A stretch of DNA of 64,000 nucleotides. Origin: Eucalyptus grandis (Eukaryota; Streptophyta; Magnoliopsida; Myrtales; Myrtaceae). This document shows, piece by piece, positions 12,501 to 24,672 of the stretch. The translations under genes were made by a program, and so were the position numbers. Numbering within the stretch: position 1 is the stretch's first letter; every line of letters starts with the position of its first letter. Location of the stretch: the NCBI RefSeq assembly GCF_016545825.1, contig NC_052616.1:1116001-1180000 (forward strand). Reading direction: 5' to 3'. The notes beneath the pieces were generated by a model. The model had not been told where the DNA came from. It worked only from the letters and a program-made list of their open reading frames with translations, and ran no database searches.

Positions 12501-12606
12501 TAAGTCGCGAATTGGTATGGGCTTGGGAGAGCCCGAGCTAAATCTAGGCTTAACAATCTATTAACCTAGTTTTAGGTGGTGAACCCGCGAAAATTAGGTC
12601 GCGACA
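9521..12606 (+). mobile_element. 3' LTR of the Tat element (3086 bp)
   Basis: The LTR begins TGTTGACACC at 9521 and ends GGTCGCGACA at 12606, so it has TG...CA ends and follows the polypurine tract. A TATA box lies at 10190 and is followed by a GA-rich transcribed leader (10200-10370) and a GC-rich segment (10380-11070). That GC-rich block opens long frames on both strands, which I regard as noncoding. The last 350 bp share wording with the end of the solo LTR at 19403-22531, showing a related family. The right flank is repeat R. Confidence 0.92.
10190..10198 (+). promoter_or_regulatory. TATA box of the Tat LTR
   Basis: TATAAATAG lies about 670 bp into the LTR and just upstream of a GA-rich leader. 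Position and consensus fit the retrotransposon promoter at the U3/R boundary. Confidence 0.65.
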
Positions 12607-13330
12607 GGGGGGATTTGATGCAACTGAAGAAGTTGAATCACATAATTTACGCATAGCATAAACAAATACCAAGTATCGAGGCATGACCCAAGAGTTTAAC
12701 TCAACATTTGAAGAATAACAATTGGAATATATAATTCCATTTTAGGGTCATCCACCTTGGTATTTGACTCAATTTGTTCGTACATGAGAATTTCTCGCGT
12801 TTGCAATTCACCTATCTAAGATGGACTTCATTGTCATGGAAAAAGGGAGTACCACTAGTTCATTCATTTTGCTCTGTAAGAATAAATGAAAGACTAACTA
12901 CTCGTTCAAATCGTCTTAGTCCTTTTCAAATGGGCTTTTACTACTTAATAGGCACAAGTGTTGTCACGAGCCTGGTTGGGTGGTCACTTTGGCCCCACTT
13001 TTTTTTTTTGTCAGTTCTACTCTAATCCTACGCTAACTCTCACCCTCAAACTTTTGCTTTGCCTCCTTGCACAACATGGGAGTCGAAATACATACTTGAA
13101 ACTAAATTGTCCCCATCCCAACCTTTCCTGAGAAGGTGGGGATTCAAACCGCCCACCCTCCTTTCCATTTTGGAAGGATGGCCATTGAGCTTTGGCCCCA
13201 CTTGGAATGGAACAATATTCCTATGTTCCAAATGTAACTTGATTTGTTTTGTTTAATGCAATTCTATTATTCTCCACCTCCATCCTCGTCCCACCTTGCG
13301 AAGTGTGGGGCAAGGTTGGTTATTAGAACG
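12607..13330 (+). repeat. Dispersed repeat 'R', copy 1, interrupted on the left by the Tat LTR and internally by a SINE
   Basis: From GGATTTGATGCAACTGAAG onward this matches 61815-62420 closely and 31190-31513 plus 51311-51600 more loosely. No coding capacity is seen, and no clear terminal repeats could be defined. Because the Tat LTR ends exactly where this homology starts, the retrotransposon inserted into an existing R copy. Confidence 0.75.
13001..13189 (-). mobile_element. SINE with 14-bp target site duplication
   Basis: A 189-bp insert is flanked by identical CTTTGGCCCCACTT at 12987-13000 and 13190-13203. It starts on the + strand with a T run (the 3' poly(A) of a minus-strand element). 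Near its other end it carries, on the minus strand, GGTTTGAATCC, close to the pol III B box GGTTCGAATCC. The same site is uninterrupted in the R copies at about 62211-62235 and 51385-51420. This gives direct empty-site evidence for a retroposition event. The SINE family is not identified; the A box is not clear. Confidence 0.85.
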
Positions 13331-14366
13331 ATGAGGAAAAGGATTCTATTTTTGCCAGTTCATTTAATAAGAACAACGAATAGATATGGCAAACGAGGAG
13401 AGATGCGTTTGTAAATTTACAAGTTGGTACCAATAAATGACATTAGTGATAGATTGAAAATGATTCACAAACTTGTAATTAGAAGTAGCAATTACTAAGG
13501 AAAAGTCGATGATTTATAAGAATTTAGAAATGACCTTTGCGTTTTTTAAATATAATAATTATTTAATATTGAACAGTGAATTTTTTAAAAAACCTACATA
13601 TACAAAATTTTAACTTCATTTCAAATCACTGAAATTTTTTTTTTTTTTTTTTATAGAATTTTGTGATGACGAAACACATTTTTACCAAATTATCATTATG
13701 AGAAAAAAAAAGTCCATATGACTCAACATGTCATAAAGATATAGAATAATATGTTATGCGCATGAAATGGAAAGTCCAAACACGACATGCTAAGTTGGTG
13801 TTATGAAAGGTTTGATGATTTCTTTGAAAAAAATTGTTATGCTATTGCACGTTGATTTTCAGTATAGAGCGGAATAAAATCTGCACTTCCTATTCGTTTT
13901 TGAGTTTGATAAATGCATTGCTTATCAAGTAGGTGATCCTCCGTGACCTATTGATTCATAAAGAGCATGTCACAGGCTTCTCCTTGCTTAATAAAGGGCA
14001 TGTCTTAGAACACAAATTAATGAAATTGTAAAGTTATAGGCTAGCCCGTCCACGTGAAACTTTGGCTAGGAAGCGTCGGATCCATGTTGTACCAAGGAAA
14101 AAAAAAAGAAAGGAAAAAGAAAAAAAAGGTGGATTTAAAAAACTTGCCTAGAATTCCAAGATGAGCAGTGCGAACATCCGTCCACTACCTCTTGAAGGGA
14201 AAATTTGACCCTTAATTTTTGTGCTTTCTTTAGTTAAGGTCTTTTCAACTTTCAATTTATCTAATCAAATCTAGCTCCTAGAATTGATTCTAATAAATTT
14301 GAATTGACGTGTCCGTCGGACCGTTTTAAAGTACGAAGTGGGAAAGACAAACTTGCTTTTGTGGAC
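13331..14366. other. AT-rich intergenic DNA, no gene seen
   Basis: There are no supported open frames. The stretch holds A/T runs, including a long T run near 13638 and an A/G-rich run near 14098-14130. Confidence 0.6.
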
Positions 14367-14466
14367 NNNNNNNNNNNNNNNNNNNNNNNNNNNNNNNNNN
14401 NNNNNNNNNNNNNNNNNNNNNNNNNNNNNNNNNNNNNNNNNNNNNNNNNNNNNNNNNNNNNNNNNN
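14367..14466. other. Assembly gap (100 N)
   Basis: One hundred undetermined bases. The round number suggests a placeholder rather than a measured length, so the linkage of left and right flanks depends on scaffolding. Confidence 1.
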
Positions 14467-14699
14467 AGAATGAAGACTTATCCAGATGCCAAATTATCTT
14501 CAAGGATTCGATTCGTATGGTTTTTGGAAGACCTTATGGCTAGATATAGCATCTAATCATTTGATTATTCTTATTGGAATCTACTTCGATACGAAGATCT
14601 TTTTGAAAGGCGAGCAAACTTGGAAGGTTCTACTTATGGAAACCAAGATCATGATTATATGGGCGAACAGGATTGATGGGCTTTCATCACAAATCATCT

Positions 14700-15228
14700 A
14701 ACAACTCGAGATCACCTTGTTTAATTCTGTCCAATGGGTAGATTGGAAGAATTCCTTTGGAAAGTGCCAACGGTCTTGAAGGCGTGAAGGAGTATTAAGG
14801 ATGACTCTCTAGTTGTTCAAAGTGGTGTGTGAAAGAAGAATTTCAAAGTCTGAATCTCTATTGTTCCTTGCTCTTTCATTCATTGAGCTCAAAGTTGTAT
14901 ACAAAAGAGAGATACACATAGTGAGACTCTATGAGAGATCAGTAGAAACTCTTCACTGAGGAAGTCAAGATCACGAGCTGTAAAATCTCTTTTGATTCAT
15001 AGTGAAATCTAGCCAGTGGGCTATCAGCGCGAGAGAGTGGACGTAGTCTTGATCTAAGCCGAATCACTATCCTTGTGTTCCAATTCTCTTTCCTTAACTT
15101 CTTAGTTTTATTCATTGTTTTATATAACTGTTTAAAGCTATTTACGTCCTTTGTCAATCATTTTCAAAAGACAATGTATTACTTCTAAGTCTTGCGAGAA
15201 AATTTTATTTACACCTATTCACCCCCTT
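14700..15228 (+). mobile_element. Probable Ty1/copia LTR 3'-part remnant
   Basis: The segment carries phrases typical of plant copia LTR ends: a GTGGACGTAGTCTTGATC block followed by AAGCCGAATCACTATCCTTG near 15038-15077, then a T-rich region and CACCTATTCACCCCC near 15212-15226. No primer-binding site or internal domain follows, because the RLP pseudogene starts immediately. The left boundary is uncertain because of the nearby gap. Identification rests on recalled family wording only. Confidence 0.45.
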
Positions 15229-17310
15229 TTACTTTGGGTAAGCAAAAGGAATCGTGCCCTCAAGTTTATTTTTACCAAGATTGAAAATCAACAAAGAATC
15301 AATATTTCCAAGACATGAAGGAATTGTGCCATTCAGACTATTGATGAACAAATCAAGAATGACAAGGGATCTTGCTCCACAAATAGATTGAATTCCTCCG
15401 TGAAGGATGTTGTTGGAGATATTGTAATAAGTCGTTGATGGTGCTAGACTAGGGAGTTTTGTTTTGAGGAAGTTAGAACTAATGTCAAGATACTTCAACT
15501 TAGGCAATGGCAGATTGTTATAGTTGTTTCCAAAGCCAGTTAGAAAGTTGTGAAAAAGAGTCATACACCAACTTGGGTAGTGACACATTGATCTGGTTGT
15601 TCAGAAAACTAGTTAGAAAATTGTGAGAAAGACCCATAAACATCAAATTGAGCAATTACAAATCGATTTGGTTGTTTTCAAAGCCAGTTAAAAAATTGTG
15701 AGAAAGATTCATAAGCCTCAAGGTTTCTCTACTACCACTGAACATCCACATAGGAATAGTCCCTTCAATTTTATTGTATGAAAGAGATACCCCTCGTAAT
15801 CCGCTTAGGTATCCTAAAACTTTCGGAAGTCATGTAGGTTGCATGAATCTAAACTTAAATGGGAAAGTTTTGGAAGAGTGGCATTGATATCGGTTTTGGT
15901 AACAAATGATATGTTGTTGAAGTCCAAATATAACATCTTCAAGTTCTTGAGTTTGTGTAAATCCACGATGCCACTTAAATTATTGTGACTTAGTTGTAGA
16001 AATTCAAGATTCTTGAGTTCCCATATTGAGTTCGGAATTTCACCTTGCAAATTGTTGGATGAAAAGTCAAGCGCAACCAACCGCGTCAAGTTCCCAAATG
16101 GAGATGAAATTGGACCGCTTAGTTGACCATCTGTCATATGTAAAGAAGATCAGACTTTTCATTTGGTCACTAATTGAATCTCATTATTTATTTATATATT
16201 TCTTTAAGAAAAACCTTGCTAATTGAATATTACTTAAAAGGTCCAAAGTGGTGAGTTTTGCGAAGTTGACAAGCGAATGCCAAATATCACTTGTGAAATT
16301 ATTGAACAAGAGATCTAGATATGACGGCCAAGTGAGGTTAGCAAAGGAAGCAGGGATTTCACCCTGAAATTTACTGAATGATATATCCAGATAAACAAGC
16401 TGAGGAAGATTACCCAAGGAAGTGGGGAGTGAACCCGAGAAAGGACAATTTCCAATTGATAATTTATTCAAGAAAATAAGATTTCCAATTGAAATGGGTA
16501 TTTCCCCTAAAAAAATTCGTGCCCCAAAGAGACAGATTTCATATGATTACTCCACTATTTTTCTGGGATACGACCAGAAAGGTTGTAATTGAAACTGACG
16601 TCAAGGAATTCCGGGTTTGGAAATTGAAAGATGCTTACTGGAAATTCTCCATGCAATTCACAATCTTCAAGTTTCAGCGACTTTAAAGAAGAGAAGTTTA
16701 CAAGCACACGAGGGAATGGAGATGGCATCCTTATATAAGGTAGTTCAAGTTCTCTAAGCATAGTTAAGTTCTGCACCAAGTTGTCTACATTAGGCATCTC
16801 TAGACCCCATCCAAAAGACAAATCCAGAAAACTTAATCTAGAGAGCCGTGAGATTTCCCAGGGAACTTTTCCAAAACAAAACGGATTGGAGAGATTAAGG
16901 TATTGTAACATGGAAAGGTTGTTGAAACCGTATGTGATTGAGGAATAGTTGAAGTCATTCGAAGCAAGATTGAGCAAATCAAAATGAAGTAGGCGAAAGA
17001 GGTTGGTATCGGAAGTTATGATACCAAAGAGACAGCTATTGCTAAGGTTAAGGCCTATCACATGACAGGTGGCCTCGTCGCACTCTACGCCATTCCATGA
17101 GCAGCAATCTCCCTGTCCATCCACTGACTAGGATTCAACCTTCGGATTAGCACAATAAAAATCAGTTCTGTCGATTCTGAAACTTCACTTGAATTCCATC
17201 AAGGCTGAGGTCTCATCCGCATGACATAGGGAATTAGCGAAGGAAGTAGTAAACGCAGGGAGGAAGACGATCAAAGTACAGAACAGGTAGAATAAGGAGG
17301 GGGGTGCCAT
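15229..17310 (-). pseudogene. LRR receptor-like protein (Cf/RLP type) pseudogene
   Basis: The start codon is at 17308-17310. A signal peptide follows (MAPPSLFYLFCTLIVFLPAF...), then the CHADETSALMEFK cap typical of plant LRR receptor-like proteins, broken by an in-frame TGA and a later TAG before the GDCCSWNGVECD motif near 17090-17120. Extracellular LRRs of the LxxLxLxxNNLxGxIP type occupy 16555-17124, 16184-16471, 15814-16137 and 15229-15588 in shifting frames. The last piece reaches the C-terminal LRRs (SLLIFNLGKNKLEGTIP). No transmembrane segment or tail is found; the left end abuts the copia-like remnant. Intact relatives are membrane immune or developmental receptors. Confidence 0.88.
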
Positions 17311-18180
17311 AATTTTTTGTTTTGTTCTTCTGCTTTTTGGTAGAATTCGTTTTTAGTGGAGAAGCTTTTATAGGCACAAGCACTTCGAGTGCTGAAATTT
17401 CATTATGCTTGGACCATTCATGCACTATACACATCTGAAAAGACATTGGCACTAAATTTTACCTGTAGACCCATGCTATGCATGGCCAAAGTCTTGAGAT
17501 GTGGACCGATATGGAAATAATTACTCTAGAAGTTATACTTGATCTGTTGATAATTACTTATGATTAGAAAATTTATGGCGCAAATGACTTGTTCAGAAGT
17601 TCAGTTAAATACTAAGGTGAAATTTCCCTCATTTGTGTGCTGCTGAAGAAGTCGGACGATTGTACCTTCTTGATGATGTGTTAACCAATACATTTTCAAT
17701 AGTAAATCCAAGGAGTTGCTTGTTATATGTGGAAAAAGGCATTCTTATATAGATCATTAGGAACCATGCACCTAAAAATAGCATGATCCAGACATGGATC
17801 TTGAAGAAGCAAAATCACGCACTGTCCATTTAAATTATCCAATGGATCATCTTTGTATACTTTTCTAGTTAAATCGTGCACTCGTAATTGCTACACGGAA
17901 ACACGAAGGTGTAAGTTTAGATGGGTAAAGGGTTTGCTTATCTCCTTGTGGTCTTGTGTATCAAGCTTTGCTGGGAGCGCTCTAGAATAAATCATGAATA
18001 AACCAGGTCAATATAAGAGAGGGCACCCTTACAATCACCCAAGAAAGTGAACTAATCGAGGTGAGCGAAAATCGCCCCACTTCATTGCTAACTTTAGATA
18101 AATAAATAAATGTTGCATAGAAGTGATTGAACCTGATAACTTATACCAAAATGTAATGAACAAATGAATAAATATATATG
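17311..18180. other. RLP upstream region and partial repeat R
   Basis: No gene is seen. From about 17880 to 18130 the wording (GGGAGCGCTCTAGAATAAA and CCCAAGAAAGTGAACTAAT) resembles repeat R at 30550-30730 and 61200-61380. The stretch ends at the ATATG target duplication of the solo LTR. Confidence 0.5.
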
Positions 18181-18827
18181 TGTCACACCCCGATCCTCCG
18201 AGCGCGTGCCCATCCCTCGGTGGTCGATTAAATAGCGATGCCCCAGGACGCGTCGCCAACCCATCCATTTTAATGTACATGCGGAAGCGAATTACTAATC
18301 CCCTGACAATTACAAAGATGGGATAGGAAATGCAGGACAACAAATGTCAATTCAACACATTATTATTAACCACAATCTGGTTTACAAACAGAGGCCAACT
18401 CTAGGGTCTAAGTACAGAAAATCTATCTCAAAAAGAACTTCTAAGCCATCCATGCTCTTGACCCTTTCGCCTCAAGCTCCGGGTTCTTCACCCTAAGGAC
18501 CTGAAAATGTTATCCCACAATGGGGTGAGACGACGTCTCAAGTTCACCCCTTAAACTCCGACTAGGAATAAAATACGCCCCAAGGGCTGCCTAAGCACAA
18601 AAACAAGTCAGAGGACTTACCCTTGCCTCATTTTCTTCCTACAAGTCAGTACAATTCAACCACTCAACCAATCATTTCAACTCAAATCAACTCAAGTCAT
18701 CAAATCAGATCGAGCCATCGATCAATCGATCCAGTCGATTCTATCTTATCAAGACCATCTCTCGGTCAATCCATTCAATACTATCTATAAAGTCCGATCA
18801 CATCAAGGACTGCTCATTCTAAACTGA

Positions 18828-19060
18828 TAAAATATATTGTTCACGCTAAGTTGACATATCAAGGCCCTTAGACTGATATAGTATACTGATAATGCTTACT
18901 CTAAGTTGATAAAGTATATTACTCGCGCTAAGCTGACATATCAAGGCCCGTAGGCTGATATAGTATACTAATAATGCTCACCAGAAGCTACTAAGGTATA
19001 CTGCTCGCGTTAAGCTGATATATCAAGGCCCTTAGGTTAATATAGTATATTGTTCTCACC
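18828..19060 (-). repeat. LTR-internal tandem repeat, about 81 bp x 3
   Basis: The phrase GACATATCAAGGCCC recurs at 18854, 18935 and (diverged) 19017, in imperfect units of 81-82 bp with TAGTATACT near each unit end. The related LTR at 50145-50345 has its own, different tandem array. Confidence 0.75.
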
Positions 19061-19402
19061 ATCTGAGAATGCCACCATTTTTTTTTATCATTCCCGATAA
19101 AAATAATCATGTGTGGGTACATGGTCTTTTAACCAAAATATAATATTTTCCCTTTTGAAAATCCCACTAATTTCAATGATCCATAAACAAATTTTTGTGT
19201 TTAAAACTAGCACCCGGTATTTTCTAATTAATTACCGAAATTATTAAATTTTGGGATAAATTCCCCAAAATTACAAATCACACTCAATTTGCACAAAATA
19301 GTACTCAATTAATTAAACAAATCACACCATTGCAATTAGCATAAAATTTCGGTCACCGGCTATTCCGGTCTAATTTTTGAAAAATAATAATTAATTAAAT
19401 AA

Positions 19403-22400
19403 TGTTGACACCTAATTTTTTGCCCAAATTATTGCATATAGATTAATTAATTAAAAAAGAAAAAAGATTTAAAAAAAAAATTTAAAAAAGAAAAAAAGTT
19501 GTGGCCAATGATCTAAATGTGACTAGCCAAGCCCAGGAGGTCAGATTGGAATTAAAATGGCAAATTGGGGCAAAATGCAATTTCCAAAAGTTGAGGGACC
19601 AATTCGCAAATTTTGCAAAATTTCACCCGAGCCCTTAAATCATCATCTTTGCCCCCAATTAAGTTGAAATTGAACTTGGGTCAGGTCTAATTAATCGAAT
19701 CGGGCAAAAAGGACCTAATTGCATTGAATTTGACATTTTCGAGCAAGAAAATAACCAACTTTGAGGGACTCTCTTGCAAAATTGGGTGGAGACAATTACG
19801 AAAAATGGTCAAGATCTTAAACTAATATACATGAGGTTGCTAATTGATCAGAAACCGCGGCCAAATTGATGGATTAAAGCACACAAACTAGCTACCAAAA
19901 CCCAGCCCACGGTTAGGTCTTAATTCGGAGCTGATAAGTAGGCATATTGGTGGCCCCACCATATCTCACTCAGCCGCCCATATAGCTCGATATTTGCACG
20001 TGATGGAAGAACATATATAGCAGTGCAAGTGGACGGAAATTGGCCAAGGATAAGCTCCTGACAGCACCGGAAAATCGCAGCAAAACCTGCACACTCAACA
20101 GTTACAGAATTAAAAAAATTGGCTAAGTCAGGAGAGTGGGTGGACTAGCTCGGTTGGCAGGCTTGGTAGGGGGCAAAAGCTGACCAAAAATCCCTCAATT
20201 CATGGGATAAGATCACGGAAGCAAGGTATTTCAAGGGATGAAAAAAAGAGACGAGAGAGAGGAGGGGCTCGGAATCGTACCCAAAAAACACCCTCAGAAG
20301 CAATTCCATAAAGGAGAGAACCCAGAAATTCCAGATGAACCTTTAGAGAGAAAAGTGAGATTTACACACATCTCTCTCTAGAGATTGAAACTTTACTCCA
20401 AGATCTTTCCAACCATAGGTCACATGTTCCAAATGAAGATCGGGAAGGCCTCCTAAAGCCCCCCGAAACAGTGCCCTCCTGGCAAGCCCAGAAATTCTGA
20501 AAATTTTTCCAAGTGTTGAGCCTGATTGGTCACAAGTGAGGAAAAGCGAGTGCTTTTGAGAAACTTTTTAGAGACAAATGAGGAAAGCCATGACTTACAA
20601 GCCAAACTATAATACATATAGTTTGGGTTGATTTGAACTTGGCCAACAAGGAAGGTTTGGAAGTCTAATTTTGGAAGTCAACGAAAAGTTTCGTTGTCAC
20701 TTTTTCTTCTGCAGATCTCACTTTCAGCTTGAAGGAACCAACTTCCACGTGCTTCCAGAGGACAATTTCGTGGTTTTCTTGGCCAAGAGTCACTTGAAAA
20801 AGAAACTAGGAAGCAAGGTAAGCATCCTAGATGTATTTTTGTTCGAGTTTGAACATGTTTTGATCATGAAAATCGAGAAGGAAACTAGTCCGAAGAACTG
20901 ATTTCTGAAGCTAAAAATTTTTTTAAGTGTTTAAAACCTCTTCAATGCCCCCACATGCTTGACTTGTTACTCCCCTTTGCATGCTTTTTTTCGTCGTTGT
21001 GACTTTGATGAATGTTACATGGGAGTGCAAATGATGCATAGGACAACCCGGTTTAGTCTTTAAATCTCCTTGTGAACCATGAAACCATCTATAACATGAG
21101 CCAAAAACCACATTGAGACATGGTTGGCCAGCATAGATCATGCACGAATGCTTCTTGGAGAGTTCATTTTGATGCGTTCGGTTGATCGTTTTCGGTGATG
21201 TTTGTTGCATTTGAAAGTAAGTGTTACCTATTTTCATCTAGATGGAGTAATATTTCATATAGATGTGGCATGTGATGGTTGTCGGAGCTTCAATCTGAGC
21301 ATTTGACATGGCTGTTTAACTTGGGTTCATCACCAGATTTGCAAAACAGCTCCAACCCGCATATTGGAGGCCGTTTTCAGTTCGGTTTTTGCATGTTCTA
21401 GGCTGTGATTTCTAGTTAAACCTGTTCCTTGCATGTGGTAGTATAATCTTGATACTTTACCTCCGCATGAGATTGCTTATGGGTCGAGATTGAAGGCCAC
21501 GAACATGGCCCAAAGAAGCCGTTTTGAGGTGTTTTGATGCAAGCCAAGTGTTCGATGAAATGTTGGAACCAAGTTTCAACCTTTGAAACGGTCGATTTAA
21601 GCTCTATTATTGTAATATTCATGTGCTGTGTTGTTCAATATTAGCATATATCGGTTTAGGGAATTATTATTATTATTATTATTTAAAAAAATTCAAAAAT
21701 TCAAAAAATTCAAAAATATATATAAGTGATAAATGGCATCAAATTAAGGAAAAATGACATATATGAAATTTTATTAATTTTATAAGGCCATTTTTCCTAA
21801 TTTAATGCTATTTTGATATTTTATAATTATTTTCGTAAATAATCTATTTCCCATAGATTAAAATTAATTGGAGTAATTTCATGCATCTAGAGTAATTTAA
21901 TGCATATTTAACTTCTCATTTTGCTCACGGGGGTCCTGTCCCGGGACGTGATAACAAGGCCATGTAATATTATTTGCCCGACTTGTATCGGGTCTTTCTT
22001 TTTTCCGCATTACTTTCAAGTTATTTCAATTTCTTGGATGTTTATTTACCACACCGCTTTTCAATAATTTGAGTGTAAATTTCTTTTCTAAATTATGTTA
22101 GGATTAGTTTAGACAAAAAAAAAAAAACCTACAAAAACATTTGCATGGACACTTAGCGGTTTCATAAAGATTATAATTGGTAATCAAGATGGTGTGGCCA
22201 TTTAGATAAACAACCTTCCAAATTAGTGGTACCGCAAGGGCGCTAATAGAAACATTGGCGTAAACAAGTCCTCGTTCCTAGAAATCTCCGGTTTGCGTGA
22301 AATCGATGCAACACTCCCGTGTCTCGGTTGGTTTCTAGCCACCTCAATAAGCTAGTGGCGACTCACTAACTACATAGGTTGTTAAGAATTAAAATTCAAA

Positions 22401-22531
22401 ATCCAATGTTGCGCGAGTATGGGGCAGGAGAGCCCACGCCTGGTTTAGGCCGTTGGTCCGCTTCTTTAGGCAAATACCCTAAACCTTTCTTTCTTTTCCG
22501 GATGGAAAAAAAAAAAAAAAAGGTCGTGACA
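19403..22531 (+). mobile_element. Nested solo LTR (Tat-like), TSD AATAA
   Basis: The 3129-bp LTR begins TGTTGACACC and ends GGTCGTGACA, with AATAA at 19398-19402 and 22532-22536. Its ends and the last 350 bp resemble the 3' LTR at 9521-12606 (GGTACCG.AAGGGC, TAGTGGCGACTC), so it is a related Tat family, but the middle differs. There is no internal region, so it is a solo LTR inserted into the outer solo LTR. Open frames within it, such as 20671-20901, lack domains. Confidence 0.95.
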
Positions 22532-24672
22532 AATAATTACCAAAATTAATTCATAAATACCAATAAATAGCAAAATGCACACTTAGGCCGGAAAAACCTA
22601 ATTAAAAGCCGAGACGGGCCTGGAAAATTTCCGAACCTATCTAGATAAATACTACTGCTTATCTACTTGCTAATTGCACTACTCTAACCACCTAATATGC
22701 AATATCGAACGATTAAATTGCTAATCCGTTCTAACTAACCACCTAAACCATACTTAACCTAAACTAATCAGCCCTTAAGCATCATTAACTTCCTAAGCAA
22801 GGATTAGTAAGTAAACTCACTGGTTTTGCAATCCGGTGAGTCCATGACGACGGCAACACGGAGACGGGCAACAAACTCCGAAGCGACGACATCAAGCGGG
22901 GTCGAGACGAGCCTGAAAATGGGCCCAATAGTCCATGAACCCTTGCTGCCTTTGGTTCTGCTTGGTTGAGCTTTGCTGGCCAGGGCTTGGCGGGGACATG
23001 GCTGAGCTCACTTCGGCGGCACGGCAACTGCGGAGGGGAAAACCAGGCTAACGTGGGCTGAAGATGGGCTGGTCATGAGGATGCGTCGAAGGAGTTGCTG
23101 GGCTCGGGGGCGAGAGGTCGCTCGGTGGGAAGCAGCAAAATTCCATCGCTGCTGGAGTCAACGCCAAGGGGCTGCTAGACACTGGAGTTGACTCGATGAA
23201 GAGCTGCACGTGAGATGGTGTGTCGGTGGTGCTGGCCGAAGAAGGAACGGACGAAGGAAGCAGGCTGGTGGCGTCGGTGGAGATGGCAGAGGCGGAGAGA
23301 GAGAAACGATCGGTGGCTACTTTGGTTTGAAGGGACAGAAACGTAGGGTTGGGCCGAGTAAAGAGAAGACACGGGAAGGTGGGGATGGCAGTGTGAGGGA
23401 GGGGTAGCTACAGGGAAGATCAGGCTGCCTCGGTGGAAATGGGGGCGTCAGTGGGCTGCTCAAGTCTTCCACAGAACCAAAATACAAGAAGATGAAGCAG
23501 CAGAAGAATAGGCAGAAGGAGCGGTCGCTCAAAGGAAAAAAAGGGGAAAGAGGAGAGAGAGGGGGATGTTGGCCAAGGGGGAGAACGTGCAAGAAAGCTA
23601 AAAGAAAAAGGGAGAGAGAGAGGGATGGACGAATAAGGAAGCCCCAAAAGTCAAAGGAAATAAAAGCAAAAGAAGACCAAGCTGCAGGGATTGTCGGCTA
23701 AGGGAAACGTGCGAGAAAGAGGGAGAGAGAGAGACGTGCGAACGGAAGGGGGCCAGCTGGTGTTCGAGGTAGCTGCGGATTGGGGGTTGGGTTTGAAGTC
23801 CACAAAATAACTTGAATAGGTGTTTAATCATCCTCAATTTCAGCTCACCTTCAACCAACAATATCAATTGGTCATCCAGGATCAATTTCAACACCAACTT
23901 GCAAAATTTGTAGTCCAATTTGGCTAAGGATGAATCCCACACCCTTTTCCACACTTGGTCTCACCAACTAGAGCCTTTTAAAGGCCAAAAATCCCTTCAA
24001 TTTGATCAATTCGAATTTTCGTTATTTTCCAAATCGTCCGAATTGATTTTACGTAAAAATCCCGAACTCACCGAAAATTCCTCGAAAGATGAGTCGATAT
24101 TCCTAAAATTAATCGTGACATAATAGAACTTTCAATTTCTGAAACCGGGTTCAAATTCGCGGTTAATTTCAACCGGACGTGATTTTAACGTGACCTAACC
24201 TACTTGGTAGTTTTTAGGAATTTTTAGTGCAATTGACCCATGATCGATTTATCTCGAGTCACAATATATATCTTCGACACATTGGCGACTATCGGTTGTC
24301 ATGAAAATCTCAAGGTTTCAAATACGAACACAGGGCGTCAAAATGACAAAAAAATCAATCTAGTGCCGATCAACGAGAATTTTGCAGTCAGGTGGAATCA
24401 CCCACACTTGATCACATATCTCAATTGAACTGACCTATCTCTGATCTGTAATCGATTTTTAATTGTATCGTAATGACCCTTGCAGACTAACACGATCGAG
24501 CAGTCGATTCCTAGTTGAATTCTCAAGTCTATTGCGTTTATATTCCTTAACAGCTTCGCTTGGTAGGCTAGTTATCTCATGAATGGTCATCCTAGAGAAT
24601 AGCACTATAGGCGTGTCAATGAAAGCCCAACTTATCCAATCGAAAACAGAACCTGAAAATCAGGATGTCACA

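Larger units (their letters stand above)
1..12606 (+). mobile_element. Ty3/gypsy (Tat lineage) LTR retrotransposon, 5'-truncated by window edge, decayed
   Basis: The order of domains is gag, protease, reverse transcriptase, RNase H, a second RNase H, integrase, a 2-kb noncoding spacer and a 3.1-kb 3' LTR. The second RNase H and the long spacer before the LTR are typical of the plant Tat clade. Reading continues through at least five frame changes and several in-frame stops, so this copy cannot make its polyprotein. The 5' LTR and primer-binding site lie left of the window, so LTR divergence and the left target duplication cannot be read. The right flank enters dispersed repeat R directly. Clade assignment is inference from domain layout; membership of Ty3/gypsy is secure from the RT-RH-IN order. 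Confidence 0.93.
18181..24672 (-). mobile_element. Outer solo LTR (Ty3/gypsy-like), TSD ATATG, interrupted by another solo LTR
   Basis: On the + strand it begins TGTCACACCCCG and ends GGATGTCACA, with TG...CA ends and identical ATATG at 18176-18180 and 24673-24677. There is no internal coding region, so it is a solo LTR left by recombination between two LTRs. Without the 3134-bp nested insertion it is about 3.36 kb. Minus orientation is inferred from the related LTR at 31514-51306, whose segments (for example GGCCCC..TCCGTTCGCACG and the GTCTCACCCC region) appear here reverse-complemented. The GC-rich block 22830-23780 is the LTR leader, not a gene. Confidence 0.92.

Noticed and set aside
14261..14556. 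Frames spanning the N run
   Set aside because: They are open only because undetermined bases are read as X.
20671..20901. 76-codon frame with plausible composition
   Set aside because: It lies within the nested solo LTR with no domain and no homologous frame in the related LTR at 9521-12606.
22785..23954. Multiple GC- and GA-rich frames
   Set aside because: They lie inside the outer solo LTR and mirror the leader of the related LTR; no motif.
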